64,000 bases of DNA from Mesorhizobium neociceri (GCF_013520985.1 NZ_JACDTY010000013.1:62001-126000); one strand, 5' to 3'. Numbered from the stretch's first letter, positions 33,117 to 42,261 are shown. Notes: generated from the letters alone by a model not told the origin. Made by a program: numbers and translations.

Positions 33117-34648
33117 TGATTGCAACTTCCCAGGGCCGGCTTCAGGATCGCCGACCGCTGTCCATCATCGACATCGGCTCGAACTCGATCCGCCTGGTCA
33201 TCTATGAAGGGCTGGCGCGTTCGCCGACCACGCTGTTCAACGAAAAGATGCTGGCCGGCCTCGGCCGCGGCATCGTTTCGACCGGCAAGCTCGATCCCGA
33301 GGCGGTAACGCGCTCGATGGAGGAGTTTCGGCGATTCCGCGCCCTTTCGGATCAAGTTGGCGCCGAGCATATATATGTGCTTGCCACCGCTGCCGCTCGC
33401 GAGGCGGTCAACGGCCCCGACTTCATTCACCGCGCCGAAGACGTGCTCAAGACCGAGATCCGGGTGCTGAGCGGTCGCCAGGAAGCGCACTATTCGGCGC
33501 TCGGCGTCATTTCGGGCTTCCACCCGGCCAACGGCATTGCCGGCGACCTTGGCGGCGGCAGCCTCGAGCTGATCGACATCAATGGCGAGGCGATCGGCGA
33601 CGGCATCACGCTGCCGCTGGGCGGCTTGCGGCTGCAGGACATGGCGAAGAATTCGCTCGCCCAGGCGGCAAAGATTGCGCGCGAACAGCTGGCGCGGGCA
33701 AAGCTCTTGAAGGGCGGCCAGGGCAGGCCCTTCTACACCGTCGGCGGCACTTGGCGAAATCTCGCCCGGCTGCATATGGAAATGAGCACCTATCCGCTCG
33801 GTGTCATGCACCACTACGAAATCAGCGCCGACAGCGCGGCGAACTTCCTCAAGCAGGTTGCGAAAGGCGAGATCGAAAAGGTCAGGGGCATCGAGGGCGT
33901 CTCCAAGAACCGCCGCTCGTTGCTGCCCTATGGTGCCATCGTGCTGCAGGAAATTATGGCGGCGATGCAGCCGTCGAAGATCATCGTCTCTGCGCTCGGC
34001 GTGCGCGAGGGCTTTCTCTATTCGCTGCTGGGTGCGGCCGAGCAGAAGGCCGATCCACTGATCTCGGCGTCGGAGGAGTTGGCCCAGCTGCGCTCGCGCT
34101 CGACCACTCATGCGCATGAGCTTGTCGAATGGACGGGCAAGGCCTTTGCCGCCTTCGGCATCGACGAGACCGAGGATGAGGCGCGTTATCGCCACGCCGC
34201 CTGCCTGCTGGCCGATATTGGCTGGCGCGCGCATCCGGAATATCGTGGCAAGCAGTCGCTCAACATCATCGCCCACGCCTCCTTCATCGGCGTCGATCAC
34301 CCCGGCCGCGCCTTCCTGGCGCTGGTCGGCCTGTTTCGCCACGAGGGTGTGTTCAACGATGCGGCGCCGGAACTCCGCGCGCTGGCGACGCCTCGCTATC
34401 TCGAGCGCGCCCGCGTGCTGGCGGCGATGCTGCGCGTCGTCTACCTGCTGACTGCGGCAATGCCAGGCGTCATGCCGAGGCTGAAATGGGAAAACCGCGG
34501 CAATGGCCCGCTGGCGTTGGTGCTGCCGGCTTCGCTCTCCGATCTCTACGGCGAACGCCCGGCCGGACGCCTGGCGCAACTGGCGCGGGTCACCAACCGC
34601 CGGCTGGTGCTGGCGGTTGAAGGCGGTCAGAGCGTCTCGGTGAAGTAG
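33116..34648 (+). CDS. ppx: Exopolyphosphatase, Ppx/GppA family
   Basis: The protein is 510 aa, with ATG overlapping the ppk stop. The actin-like ATPase-fold phosphate motifs are IIDIGSNSIRLVIYEG near residue 16 and GDLGGGSLELIDI near residue 142. Residues from about 320 form a helical C-terminal domain with RYRHAACLLADIGWRAHPEYRG, an HD-like segment found in rhizobial Ppx. It releases phosphate from polyphosphate or hydrolyses pppGpp. Coupled with ppk, it sets cellular polyphosphate level. Confidence 0.94.
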   Translation: MIATSQGRLQDRRPLSIIDIGSNSIRLVIYEGLARSPTTLFNEKMLAGLGRGIVSTGKLDPEAVTRSMEEFRRFRALSDQVGAEHIYVLATAAAREAVNGPDFIHRAEDVLKTEIRVLSGRQEAHYSALGVISGFHPANGIAGDLGGGSLELIDINGEAIGDGITLPLGGLRLQDMAKNSLAQAAKIAREQLARAKLLKGGQGRPFYTVGGTWRNLARLHMEMSTYPLGVMHHYEISADSAANFLKQVAKGEIEKVRGIEGVSKNRRSLLPYGAIVLQEIMAAMQPSKIIVSALGVREGFLYSLLGAAEQKADPLISASEELAQLRSRSTTHAHELVEWTGKAFAAFGIDETEDEARYRHAACLLADIGWRAHPEYRGKQSLNIIAHASFIGVDHPGRAFLALVGLFRHEGVFNDAAPELRALATPRYLERARVLAAMLRVVYLLTAAMPGVMPRLKWENRGNGPLALVLPASLSDLYGERPAGRLAQLARVTNRRLVLAVEGGQSVSVK

Positions 34649-34673
34649 TCTTCGGCCCGAGCCGGCAGACTGC

Positions 34674-35093
34674 TCAGGCACGGCCCGCAGCCATCCGCCC
34701 GTCGATCGACCAGGCGCCGGCACCAGCCATGGCCAGCGCCAGGAAGCCGCCGGCGATGGCTATATCCTTCATCAGCATCTGCTGGTGCATGAAGACGAGC
34801 ATTGGATCGTCGCCGCCCTGGCCGTAATGGCCAATGGCGCCCGCGACGATGCAGAAGGCGGCAAGAAGCATCGCAACGACCGGCGTCTGAAAGCCGACTA
34901 GGACCAGGAAACCGGCGATCAGCTCGAACAGGCCCGTTCCCGAGGCGGCAAGCGTCGGCAGCGGCATGCCGAGGCCGGCGAAATAGCCAGATGTGCCGGC
35001 AATGTCGGCAAGCGCATGATAACCGGATGGGATGAATAGGGCGGCGAGCAGCAGCCGGGAAAGCAGAAGCAATGCGTCGCGGGGCATGGTCAT
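34674..35093 (-). CDS. DoxX-family membrane protein (139 aa)
   Basis: Four hydrophobic segments: LLLLSRLLLAALFIPSGYHALAD, LPTLAASGTGLFELIAGFLVLVGF, VVAMLLAAFCIVAGAIGH and the last KDIAIAGGFLALAMAGAGAWSI. These make the standard DoxX four-helix layout with the conserved GGFLALA-x-GAG-x-SID ending. DoxX proteins of this type are linked to redox or thiol stress, without a proven activity. It is followed on the same strand by a paralogue at 35223, with a bidirectional terminator between. Confidence 0.88.
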   Translation of the reverse strand: MTMPRDALLLLSRLLLAALFIPSGYHALADIAGTSGYFAGLGMPLPTLAASGTGLFELIAGFLVLVGFQTPVVAMLLAAFCIVAGAIGHYGQGGDDPMLVFMHQQMLMKDIAIAGGFLALAMAGAGAWSIDGRMAAGRA

Positions 35094-35167
35094 CTCCGTT
35101 GTCTGTTCGCCGGCTGTTCTGATCCCGATCCTAGCAGGGGCGCGTGCGTGCGTTTAGACAGACAACG

Positions 35168-35202
35168 AAAAAGCGGCGTGGAAAATTCCACACCGCTTTT
35201 TT
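35168..35202. terminator. Bidirectional Rho-independent terminator
   Basis: A 16-bp stem with one mismatch, AAAAAGCGG-C-GTGGAA / TTCCAC-A-CCGCTTTTT, AA loop, with an A run before and T run after. On the minus strand it ends the upstream DoxX gene (35223-35645). Confidence 0.85.
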
Positions 35203-35222
35203 CAGGCTTGGGAGGGGAAAGC

Positions 35223-35645
35223 TCAGCCGCGCTTGGCGTCTATCGAGTAGGCGCCGGGGCCCGAGGAAGCCAGCAGAAGGAAACCGCCAGTGATGGCGAC
35301 GTTCTTCAGGAAATGGATCATCTGATTTTGGTCGGCCCAGCCGGTATGGGCCACAAGGGCCGTTGCGATGGTGAAGATGGCGAGCACCCAGGCGGCGATG
35401 CGGGTCTGGAAACCAACGAGGATGGCAAGGCCACCGAGCAACTCGATCAGGCCGACGACAATGGCCGTTACGGTCGGCACCGGCAGACCCATGGCGCCGA
35501 AATAGCCGGCGGTGCCGGAAATGGCGGTGAGCTTGCCGAAGCCGGAAAGCAGGAAGATGGCGGCGAGCAGGATGCGGCCGAGCAGGATGGTGGTGGAGCT
35601 GTTGGACGCGGTGCCGGCGCCTGCGGTGGAAGTGTTGATGGACAT
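35223..35645 (-). CDS. DoxX-family membrane protein (140 aa), paralogue
   Basis: Start set at ATG 35645 (MSINTSTAGAG); an ATG at 35711 would add a non-conserved leader. Four helices with TILLGRILLAAIFLLSGFGKLTAISGTAGYFGAMGLPVP, then VVGLIELLGGLAILVGFQTR and a GGFLLLASSGPGAYSIDAKR ending. It differs from the neighbouring DoxX by a longer Ser/Thr-rich N-terminus. The terminator downstream separates the two genes, so they are expressed as separate units despite being tandem copies. Confidence 0.88.
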   Translation of the reverse strand: MSINTSTAGAGTASNSSTTILLGRILLAAIFLLSGFGKLTAISGTAGYFGAMGLPVPTVTAIVVGLIELLGGLAILVGFQTRIAAWVLAIFTIATALVAHTGWADQNQMIHFLKNVAITGGFLLLASSGPGAYSIDAKRG

Positions 35646-35852
35646 GGTGGGCTCTCCGAAAAGGGTTGATGCCCTGTCAGATAGACCAAGCCGACTGTTC
35701 ACCAAAGCCACTAGTTCGGCGACGCATTGTTCACAGAGTGTACATTTCAGGGATCGGCAAAAAGGCGCAAAATTCGTGTCGGATCGGGCGTTTGACGGCA
35801 GTAAATTTTCCCGCCGCCAAATTTCCGGGTTCTGGTCGACGCAGTTCCAAAG

Positions 35853-35874
35853 GGAAAGCGCTAAGCGCTTTTCC
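35853..35874. repeat. Hairpin related to the rhizobial GAATTCC-type intergenic repeat
   Basis: GGAAAGCGC-taa-GCGCTTTTCC forms a 9-bp stem; on the minus strand the flanking AATTCCAGGAAAAG is shared with the two repeats at 45557 and 46002. It lies 10 bp beyond the fumC stop and may also end that transcript. Confidence 0.55.
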
Positions 35875-35884
35875 TGGAATTTGT

Positions 35885-37282
35885 TTATCCCGGATGCGTC
35901 ATATCCTCGGGCCGCACCAGCCGGTCATAATCGGCCGCGCTGACCAACCCGGTGGCCAGCGCTTCCTCGCGCAAGGTCGTGCCTTTCTTGTGCGCGGTCT
36001 TGGCGATCTTGGCGGCATTGTCGTAGCCGATTGTGGGCGCAAGTGCGGTCACCAGCATCAGCGAACGATCGAGCGCCGCCTTGATGTTGTCTTCGCGTGC
36101 CTCGATGCCGACGACGCAATTGTCGGTAAAGGAGATCGACGCGTCAGCCAGCAGCTGCACCGATTGCAGGAAGTTGTAGGCCATCAGCGGGTTGTAGACG
36201 TTGAGCTCGAAGTGGCCCTGGCTGCCGGCGAAGGTCAGCGATGCATTGTTGCCGAACACCTGGACGCAGACCTGCGTCATCGCCTCGCACTGGGTCGGGT
36301 TGACCTTGCCCGGCATGATCGAGGAGCCCGGCTCGTTTTCCGGCAGCGACAGTTCGCCGAGGCCGGAGCGCGGGCCGGAACCGAGGAAGCGGATGTCGTT
36401 GGCGACCTTGAACAGCGCTGCGGCAGCCGCGTTGATGGCGCCATGCGAGAATACCATGGAATCATGCGCGGCAAGCGCTTCGAACTTGTTCGGCGCGGTG
36501 ACGAAGGCGATGCCGGTGATGTCAGCGATGCGCGCCGCCACCTTTTCGGCGAAGCCGACCGGCGCGTTAAGGCCGGTGCCGACCGCGGTGCCGCCCTGCG
36601 CCAGTTCCTGCAGGCCGGGCAGCGTCATCTCGATGCGCTTGATTGACGAGGCGACCTGCGCGGCATAGCCCGAAAATTCCTGGCCCAGGGTAAGGGGGGT
36701 GGCGTCCTGCGTGTGGGTGCGGCCGATCTTGATGATGTGGGCGAAAGCCTTGGTCTTGGTCTCGAGCGCGGCATGCAAATGCTTCAGCGCCGGCAACAGG
36801 TCGTGCACGATCCGCTCGGCGCAGGCGATGTGCATGGCCGTCGGATAGGTGTCGTTCGACGACTGGCTCATATTGACGTGGTCGTTGGGGTGCACCGGCT
36901 TCTTCGAGCCCATGACGCCGCCCAGCAATTCGATCGCTCGGTTGGAAATCACCTCATTGGCGTTCATGTTGGACTGCGTGCCCGAGCCGGTCTGCCAGAC
37001 CACCAGCGGGAAATGGTCGTTGAGCTTGCCGTCGATGACCTCTTGCGCTGCCTCGATGATCACCCTGCCGATTGAGGGATCGAGCCGCTTCAGCTCCATA
37101 TTGGCTTCGGCCGCCGCCCGCTTGACGATGCCCAGCGCGCGCACGATCGAGGCCGGCTGCTTTTCCCAGCCGATCTTGAAATTGCCGAGGGAACGCTGCG
37201 CCTGCGCGCCCCAATAACGGTCGGCGGCGACCTCGATGGGGCCGAACGTGTCGGTTTCGGTTCTGGTCTTGGCAGCGGTCAC
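35885..37282 (-). CDS. fumC: Fumarate hydratase class II
   Basis: The protein is 465 aa from a GTG at 37282 with GGAGGG 4 bp upstream; no nearer ATG fits. Family marks: FGPIEVAADRYWGAQAQRSLGNFKIG, LPLVVWQTGSGTQSNMNANEV, the active-site HPNDHVNMSQSSNDTYPTAMH and the signature GSSIMPGKVNPTQCEAM. It interconverts fumarate and malate in the citric acid cycle, without an iron-sulfur cluster. It is monocistronic, with a hairpin just after the stop. Confidence 0.96.
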   Translation of the reverse strand: MTAAKTRTETDTFGPIEVAADRYWGAQAQRSLGNFKIGWEKQPASIVRALGIVKRAAAEANMELKRLDPSIGRVIIEAAQEVIDGKLNDHFPLVVWQTGSGTQSNMNANEVISNRAIELLGGVMGSKKPVHPNDHVNMSQSSNDTYPTAMHIACAERIVHDLLPALKHLHAALETKTKAFAHIIKIGRTHTQDATPLTLGQEFSGYAAQVASSIKRIEMTLPGLQELAQGGTAVGTGLNAPVGFAEKVAARIADITGIAFVTAPNKFEALAAHDSMVFSHGAINAAAAALFKVANDIRFLGSGPRSGLGELSLPENEPGSSIMPGKVNPTQCEAMTQVCVQVFGNNASLTFAGSQGHFELNVYNPLMAYNFLQSVQLLADASISFTDNCVVGIEAREDNIKAALDRSLMLVTALAPTIGYDNAAKIAKTAHKKGTTLREEALATGLVSAADYDRLVRPEDMTHPG

Positions 37283-37393
37283 GTGTCCCTCCGACGATCG
37301 AATTCGGCAACGGCGTATCGTGTTGCACAATGGCCTTCAAGCAGAGATTGCGGTCGGGTCGGGTGCAAATCGGTTGAAGGTGCGTTCCTTCCC

Positions 37394-38293
37394 TTACCCT
37401 TCCGTATATCGTCTGGTCAGGGCTTCCGACAGATAGTCGCTGAAGGTGCGCGCCTTTTGCGATGGTCGCCGTCCGGCCGGGAAGACCACGAAAGCGTCGA
37501 TCGAATCGAGTATCTGATCGCCAAGGACCTCGACGAGGCTGCTTGCCCGTAATTCGTCGCCGCACATCCAACGCGAACTGACGGCAATCCCCAACCCGGC
37601 CACGGCACAGGCAACCACGCCGGAGCCCGATCCGGTCCAGATGCGGTTGTCGACAGTCACGCTTTCCACCTTGCCGTTCTTGTGAAATGTCCAGACCCCT
37701 CGATCGAGGTCCGCAGGGCCGCCGAGGCAATGGTGCGCCGCGAGTTCGGCGACCGTTCGCGGTGTTCCGCGACGCATGAGGTAATCCGGCGAAGCGACAA
37801 GCAGGCGCCGCGTGGTCGCCAGCCTGTGCGTGACGAAGCTTGAGTCCGGCTGCCTGCCGAGCCGCAACGCCAGATCTGCACCCTCGGCGATGAGGTCTTC
37901 GTAGCGATCGGACATCATAAGGTTGATCTTCAGCGCAGGGTGGCGTTCGAGGAACGCCGGCAGCAACGGGACGATCTCGCGTACGCCGTAAGCGGTCGGC
38001 AGAGCAACCCGCAGCACGCCGGAAAGGCTGTCTGCGCCACGTGCCGCATTTTCCGCATCGTCGATGCTTCCGATCGCCTCCCTCGCACGGATCAGCAGGG
38101 CCAGTCCGGCATCAGTCGCGGTTATCCGACGGGTTGTGCGCAGGAGGAGTTTCACCCCTAGACGCTCTTCGAGTGCCGCGATCGCGCGCGACACCGACGG
38201 TTGCGACAGCCCCAACTCGCGGCCAGTTTTTGAAAAGCTGCCGGTTTCTACGGTTCTCACGAAAAGCGCGAGTTGCTGCAGCCGATCAGTCAT
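37394..38293 (-). CDS. LysR-family transcriptional regulator
   Basis: The protein is 299 aa from ATG 38293; an ATG at 38329 is also in frame. The HTH is LQQLALFVRTVETGSFSKTGRELGLSQPSVSRAIAALEERLGVKLLLRTTRRITAT and the effector domain begins SGVLRVALPTAYGVREIVPLLPAFLERHP, the pattern of the CrgA/YafC-like group that often governs a neighbouring oxidoreductase. It is divergent from the SDR gene at 38411, with a LysR-type box overlapping its own start codon. Confidence 0.9.
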   Translation of the reverse strand: MTDRLQQLALFVRTVETGSFSKTGRELGLSQPSVSRAIAALEERLGVKLLLRTTRRITATDAGLALLIRAREAIGSIDDAENAARGADSLSGVLRVALPTAYGVREIVPLLPAFLERHPALKINLMMSDRYEDLIAEGADLALRLGRQPDSSFVTHRLATTRRLLVASPDYLMRRGTPRTVAELAAHHCLGGPADLDRGVWTFHKNGKVESVTVDNRIWTGSGSGVVACAVAGLGIAVSSRWMCGDELRASSLVEVLGDQILDSIDAFVVFPAGRRPSQKARTFSDYLSEALTRRYTEG

Positions 38294-38306
38294 ACGAAAA
38301 ACGTAT
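38292..38306. promoter_or_regulatory. LysR box (T-N11-A) at the lysR/SDR divergent promoter
   Basis: ATACG-aaaaa-CGTAT is a perfect 15-bp inverted repeat obeying T-N11-A. It overlaps the lysR start codon (38291-38293) and lies 105 bp upstream of the SDR start, fitting self-repression and activation of the SDR gene. Confidence 0.65.
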
Positions 38307-38410
38307 ATATCATATGGGTTCGACGGCAATACCTATTATTTCAGACATCGCCTATCTCCCCATCACCGCATCAGCCAAGTTCCACAAGTGGCGGCAACAG
38401 GAGAAGAATC

Positions 38411-39160
38411 ATGAATGAACTCAAGGGTAAGGTCGCCATCGTTACCGGCGCGTCCAAAGGTATTGGCGCAGCCATCGCCCGGCAATTCGGTGCCGCGGGC
38501 GCTGCCGTGGTGGTCAATTACGCCAGCAGCAAAGCCGACGCCGATCGGGTCGTGCAAGCCATTGTCCGGGATGGCGGCAAGGCGGTCTCCATCCAGGCGG
38601 ACGTCGCCAGGTCGGGTGACGTGAAGCGCCTGTTCAAGCAGGCAAGCGATGCGTTCGGGCCACTCGACATCCTCGTCAACAATGCCGGCGTCTTCCAGTT
38701 CCAGCCGCTCGAGGCGGTGACCGAGGCCGAATTCCATCGCCAGTTCGATACCAATGTCTTGGGAACGATCCTGACCACTCAGGAGGCCGTCTGGAATTTC
38801 GGGCCGTCGGGCGGCAGCGTCATCAATCTCAGCACCATATCGAGCGTCAACCCGGTGCCAAATTCGGTCGTCTATTCCGCATCCAAGAGCGCAGTGGACG
38901 CGGTAACCAAGGCGCTTGCCAACGAACTCTCCGGCAGGAAGATCCGCGTCAACTCGATCGCCCCCGGCGCCACCGCCACGGAAGGTCTGACGGCGATGGG
39001 CGCGGTCGGCACCGAATACGAGAAGGTCATTGTGGTCGGCATTCCCATGGGCCGACTGGGCCAACCTGACGACATCGCCCGGGTCGCACTGTTTCTGGCG
39101 TCCGATCAGTCGTCCTGGATGACCGGAGAGAGAATTACCGTCTCAGGCGGCCAGCGCTGA
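38411..39160 (+). CDS. Short-chain dehydrogenase/reductase
   Basis: The protein is 249 aa. Classical SDR: cofactor motif TGASKGIG at residues 12-19, NNAG near residue 90, catalytic Ser in INLSTISS, YSASK catalytic Tyr/Lys, and VNSIAPGATATEG afterwards. The Asn-Tyr-Ala-Ser-Ser-Lys (VNYASSKADA) after beta2 points to NADPH preference. It resembles glucose 1-dehydrogenase/3-oxoacyl-ACP reductase-type enzymes; the substrate is unknown. It is divergent from and probably controlled by the LysR gene. Confidence 0.9.
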   Translation: MNELKGKVAIVTGASKGIGAAIARQFGAAGAAVVVNYASSKADADRVVQAIVRDGGKAVSIQADVARSGDVKRLFKQASDAFGPLDILVNNAGVFQFQPLEAVTEAEFHRQFDTNVLGTILTTQEAVWNFGPSGGSVINLSTISSVNPVPNSVVYSASKSAVDAVTKALANELSGRKIRVNSIAPGATATEGLTAMGAVGTEYEKVIVVGIPMGRLGQPDDIARVALFLASDQSSWMTGERITVSGGQR

Positions 39161-39245
39161 TCGATCATCCAGGGTGGCGAATCGGTCATCGCCGCCCTGA
39201 GATGGATGTCGCGCCTGTGCCCATTCGCCTGCTGTGGATCGTTCT

Positions 39246-40007
39246 TCACCCAGCCGTATAGCCTCCGTCGACGGCAAAAATCCCGCCGCTGGTCCACGCA
39301 GCCTCGTCGCTGGCGAGATAGACCGCAATGCCGGCGAGATCCCTGGTCTGGCCGATGCGGCCAAGCGGATAGCTGCGCTCGACATAGGCCTTGAGCTCGG
39401 CTTGCGCTGCCGCCGGCAGGTTTTCGATCGACTTGCGCCGCATGGTGGTGTCGACCGTGCCGGGCGCGATCGCATTGACCCTGATGCCACGCGGGCCAAG
39501 CTCGAAAGCGAGCGACTTGGTCAGCGAATTCAGCGCGCCCTTGGACAGAGAATAGAGGCTCGACGGCCGCTTCGGGATCATCTTGTTGGCGAAGTAGGAT
39601 GAGATGTTGATGACCGAGGCGTTGGCGCCGAAATGTGGCAGCAGCCGCTGGGTGAGGAAGAACGCCGCCGTCACATTGAGCGCGAAGGACTGCTGGAACT
39701 GGTCCTCGGTGACGGTCTCGAACGGCACCAGATAGGCGACGCCGGCATTGTTGACTAGGATATCGAGCGGGCCGGTTGCTTTCATGCGCTCGACCACGGC
39801 GTCGATGCCGGAAGCGGTCGAAAGATCGGCCGACTGGGTCCCCACACTGCCTGCAGCCGCCAGTTTCTGGCGCGCCGCGTCGAGCTTTCCGGTGTCGCGG
39901 CCAACGATCAGCACGTCGGCGCCTTCGCGCAAGAAGGCGTCCGATATGGCCAGGCCGATGCCATCCGAACCGCCGGTCACCAATGCCCGTTTGCCGTGAA
40001 GTCGCAT
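39246..40007 (-). CDS. Short-chain dehydrogenase/reductase
   Basis: The protein is 253 aa from ATG 40007 (MRLHGKRALVTGG); an ATG at 40031 is the longer form. Cofactor motif TGGSDGIG, VGRDTGKLD for NADP selectivity, NNAGV, catalytic ISSYF/YSLSKGAL. It is convergent with the LysR-linked SDR at 38411 and lies downstream of the NIPSNAP gene on the same strand, so it may belong to that TetR-regulated unit (107 bp gap). The substrate is unknown. Confidence 0.9.
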   Translation of the reverse strand: MRLHGKRALVTGGSDGIGLAISDAFLREGADVLIVGRDTGKLDAARQKLAAAGSVGTQSADLSTASGIDAVVERMKATGPLDILVNNAGVAYLVPFETVTEDQFQQSFALNVTAAFFLTQRLLPHFGANASVINISSYFANKMIPKRPSSLYSLSKGALNSLTKSLAFELGPRGIRVNAIAPGTVDTTMRRKSIENLPAAAQAELKAYVERSYPLGRIGQTRDLAGIAVYLASDEAAWTSGGIFAVDGGYTAG

Positions 40008-40114
40008 CGAACGCTCTCGCTGTTGGATCACGAAAGCAATGCCGATCGGCGAGGGCGGTCAAGCCGCCGGCCTATCGCTCAGTATGAACTTCGGTTGGCG
40101 GCGTACAAATCCAG

Positions 40115-40888
40115 TTATCGCAACAACGACTGCGACGTCGGCGACAGGCGCAAGGTTTCGGTCGGCCTGGTCATATCGGCCGCTTGCCAAAACAGTTGCC
40201 ACCGGGGCGAGGCGGCAAGCGCTGCTTCGTGGCGACCATGCGCCTCAAGACTGTCGAAACCCGTCACGGCGATGAAGACGTTTTCGCCCAAGCGCACCGG
40301 CAGGCGGGGAAAGCTGTTTTCGGCGTGCTCGGTGATGAAGGCGCCAAGCAACCGTCCGCCGGCGGCCGTAAGGATCGGAACGACGTCTGTTTCGAAGTCG
40401 CCGGCGAAATCGGCCTCGGCGTCAGGCCGCAGATGATGAATCTGGATGACAACGATGCCGGTCAAGTGATTGTCCGCGCTCGGCTTTCCATCCGCAGGCA
40501 AGGCGTCCCGCAGCGAGCCCGACAGGTCGAAACCGGCGGCTGGCCATGCCGGCTTCAAGAGCAGCACATCGTCGGAATCGATCATCGTCGCATTGGCGGC
40601 GTCGCGGTGCGCCGTCCACACCGGCCCGTCATAGAAGGCGGTGAGCGCCTCCTTTCGCGCTTCCATGTCGTCAAAACCGCGCAGCCAGACGAACATGTCG
40701 GGCCGGTCGAAGTCGCGGAATTGGCCGATGATGGTTATCCCGGCGTCTTCCTGGCCATCGATGAACCGCCTGTCGAAGATGTCGATCAGCGTCTCGCGCC
40801 GGCCGGGTTTTAGCGTGTATTGCCGCAACTCGACGACTGGTGAGGCGAGCAGACTGGCCATTGCGGGCACGTTGCGGGGCACGGTCAT
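40115..40888 (-). CDS. NIPSNAP-family protein (257 aa)
   Basis: The start VVELRQYTLKPGRRETLIDIFDRRFIDGQEDAGITIIGQFRDFDRPDMFVWLRGF is the NIPSNAP core (a dimeric alpha-beta barrel, often a monooxygenase-like or binding domain). A second, weaker copy follows (IVVIQIHHLRPDAEADFAGDFETDVVPIL). ATG at 40888 has GGAG 9 bp upstream. It is divergent from a TetR gene across 83 bp that hold an operator-like inverted repeat, so it is probably the main target of that regulator. Biochemical role unknown. Confidence 0.8.
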   Translation of the reverse strand: MTVPRNVPAMASLLASPVVELRQYTLKPGRRETLIDIFDRRFIDGQEDAGITIIGQFRDFDRPDMFVWLRGFDDMEARKEALTAFYDGPVWTAHRDAANATMIDSDDVLLLKPAWPAAGFDLSGSLRDALPADGKPSADNHLTGIVVIQIHHLRPDAEADFAGDFETDVVPILTAAGGRLLGAFITEHAENSFPRLPVRLGENVFIAVTGFDSLEAHGRHEAALAASPRWQLFWQAADMTRPTETLRLSPTSQSLLR

Positions 40889-40925
40889 TGTGTCGTCTCC
40901 AAAACAGGATGATCATCCGGTTTAT

Positions 40926-40949
40926 AAAACAGACCGGTTGTCCTGTTTT
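40926..40949. promoter_or_regulatory. TetR operator candidate (NIPSNAP/tetR)
   Basis: AAAACAG (40926-40932) and CTGTTTT (40943-40949) form a perfect inverted repeat around ACCGGTTGTC. The 12-nt core AGACCGGTTGTC (40931-40942) occurs again at 54786-54797 in front of a second TetR gene. Confidence 0.65.
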
Positions 40950-40971
40950 GTCAATCTGCTATCGTTTTCAA

Positions 40972-41652
40972 ATGTCAGCAGAGATTGCCCGGGCCGCAAA
41001 AGGGCCGCCGCGAAAACGCACCAACGATCCGGAAGGCCTTCGTAACAAGGTGCTCGATGTCGCCGAAGCGTCGTTCCAGGCGCGCGGCTATCATGCATCC
41101 GCCCTTGGCGAACTGATGGCTACCGCCGGGGTCACCGGCGGCGCGCTGCATCATCACTTTCCAACCAAGAAGGCGCTCGCCTTGGCGGTGATAGAGGAGC
41201 GGGTGGCAGCGGCCTTGGACGAGACCTGGATCAGCCCGGTACGGGCAGCAGGCTCGGCGCGCGAGGGCGTGCGCGCGGTGTTCGAGGCGGTGGCGGCCGA
41301 ACTGGAGCGGCAAGGCTTCGTCCGCGGCTGTCCGCTCAACAATCTGGCGCATGAATTGTCGCTCGCCGATCCGGATTTCCGCCTCGCTTTGGCCGGCATC
41401 TTTGCAGGATGGCGTCAGGCGATCGCCGACAAGATCAGGGCCGACCAGCAGGCGGGAAGAGAGCAGGGCACTGATCCCGAGCGTTTTGCGGCACTCGCCA
41501 TCGCCGCTTATTCCGGCGCCATGTCGATGGCCAAGACGGCACAGGATGCGAGCGTGCTGCGCGATTGCCTGGCCGAACTTGAGGGCAGCCCAACGCCGCC
41601 ATTCGGAGCGAAGCGACGTCGCAGAATCCTGCTGCGGCCGGGAAAACCTTGA
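40972..41652 (+). CDS. TetR-family regulator
   Basis: The protein is 226 aa from ATG 40972. HTH: RNKVLDVAEASFQARGYHASALGELMATAGVTGGALHHHFPTKKALALAVIEERV. The regulatory domain has GFVRGCPLNNLAHELSLADPDF, the LmrA/YxaF-like CPLNNLA pattern with a conserved cysteine. The C-terminus is extended by a basic tail (KRRRRILLRPGK). It is divergent from the NIPSNAP gene with an operator between. The cysteine in GCPLNN may sense electrophiles, as in related regulators. Confidence 0.9.
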   Translation: MSAEIARAAKGPPRKRTNDPEGLRNKVLDVAEASFQARGYHASALGELMATAGVTGGALHHHFPTKKALALAVIEERVAAALDETWISPVRAAGSAREGVRAVFEAVAAELERQGFVRGCPLNNLAHELSLADPDFRLALAGIFAGWRQAIADKIRADQQAGREQGTDPERFAALAIAAYSGAMSMAKTAQDASVLRDCLAELEGSPTPPFGAKRRRRILLRPGKP

Positions 41653-41667
41653 GGGGAAGGCCGCGCC

Positions 41668-42261
41668 CTAGTTGGCAAGCGGCTTGATCGTCGTGTAGCC
41701 GTTTACCGATTCCGCGCTGGTGCCTTCATCGTAACGCCGGGCGACAGACGCTTGCAGATCGGGCGCATAAAGCGCGGTGAACGTGTCCAACGTCTCGCCG
41801 GCACCGTTCTTGAAGGTCTCCTTGACCGCCAGCACGTTGTATTTGCAGCCGCCGACGCTGAACGTCTCCTTGCCCTTGACGACCAGGCTCAGCGTCTTGG
41901 TGCTCTTCGGTTGCTTGTTCGGCGACAGCTCGACGAATTCTATCGTGCTCTTTGCCCCTGTCTTCAGCGGAAACAGTTTTCGCAGATCGGAAAACGGGAT
42001 CGTCGCCACCCGCCCGGTATCGCTGTCGCGAAACACTTCGACCAGGCCGCCGAACAGGAACTGTGTCTGCGGCGATTGCGATTCGTAAGTGTTGGCGACG
42101 GAGACCATGCCGCCGGCCACCGGCCGAAACTCGCTGCGGATGCCGGGCATTTCCAGAACGAAGCCGGCCTTGGCCGATTTTGCGTCGACGCAATCGGCGG
42201 CATGCACCGCACCCGCCGGCAGCAACCCAGCCAGCACCATGCCTATCGAAGCAATTTTCAT
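41668..42261 (-). CDS. Exported protein of unknown function (197 aa)
   Basis: ATG at 42261 has a strong AAAGGAGG site 6 bp upstream, so the larger overlapping frame is excluded. The signal peptide MKIASIGMVLAGLLPAGAVHA precedes a mature domain of about 175 residues, beta-rich, with only two cysteines (CVDAK and GGCKYN) that may pair. No family is recognised by eye. It is divergent from the Tat-exported metallophosphoesterase. Confidence 0.75.
   Translation of the reverse strand: MKIASIGMVLAGLLPAGAVHAADCVDAKSAKAGFVLEMPGIRSEFRPVAGGMVSVANTYESQSPQTQFLFGGLVEVFRDSDTGRVATIPFSDLRKLFPLKTGAKSTIEFVELSPNKQPKSTKTLSLVVKGKETFSVGGCKYNVLAVKETFKNGAGETLDTFTALYAPDLQASVARRYDEGTSAESVNGYTTIKPLAN

Noticed and set aside
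30849..33125. Minus-strand 758-codon frame opposite ppk
   Set aside because: Antisense shadow; no family feature, and ppk is complete on the plus strand.
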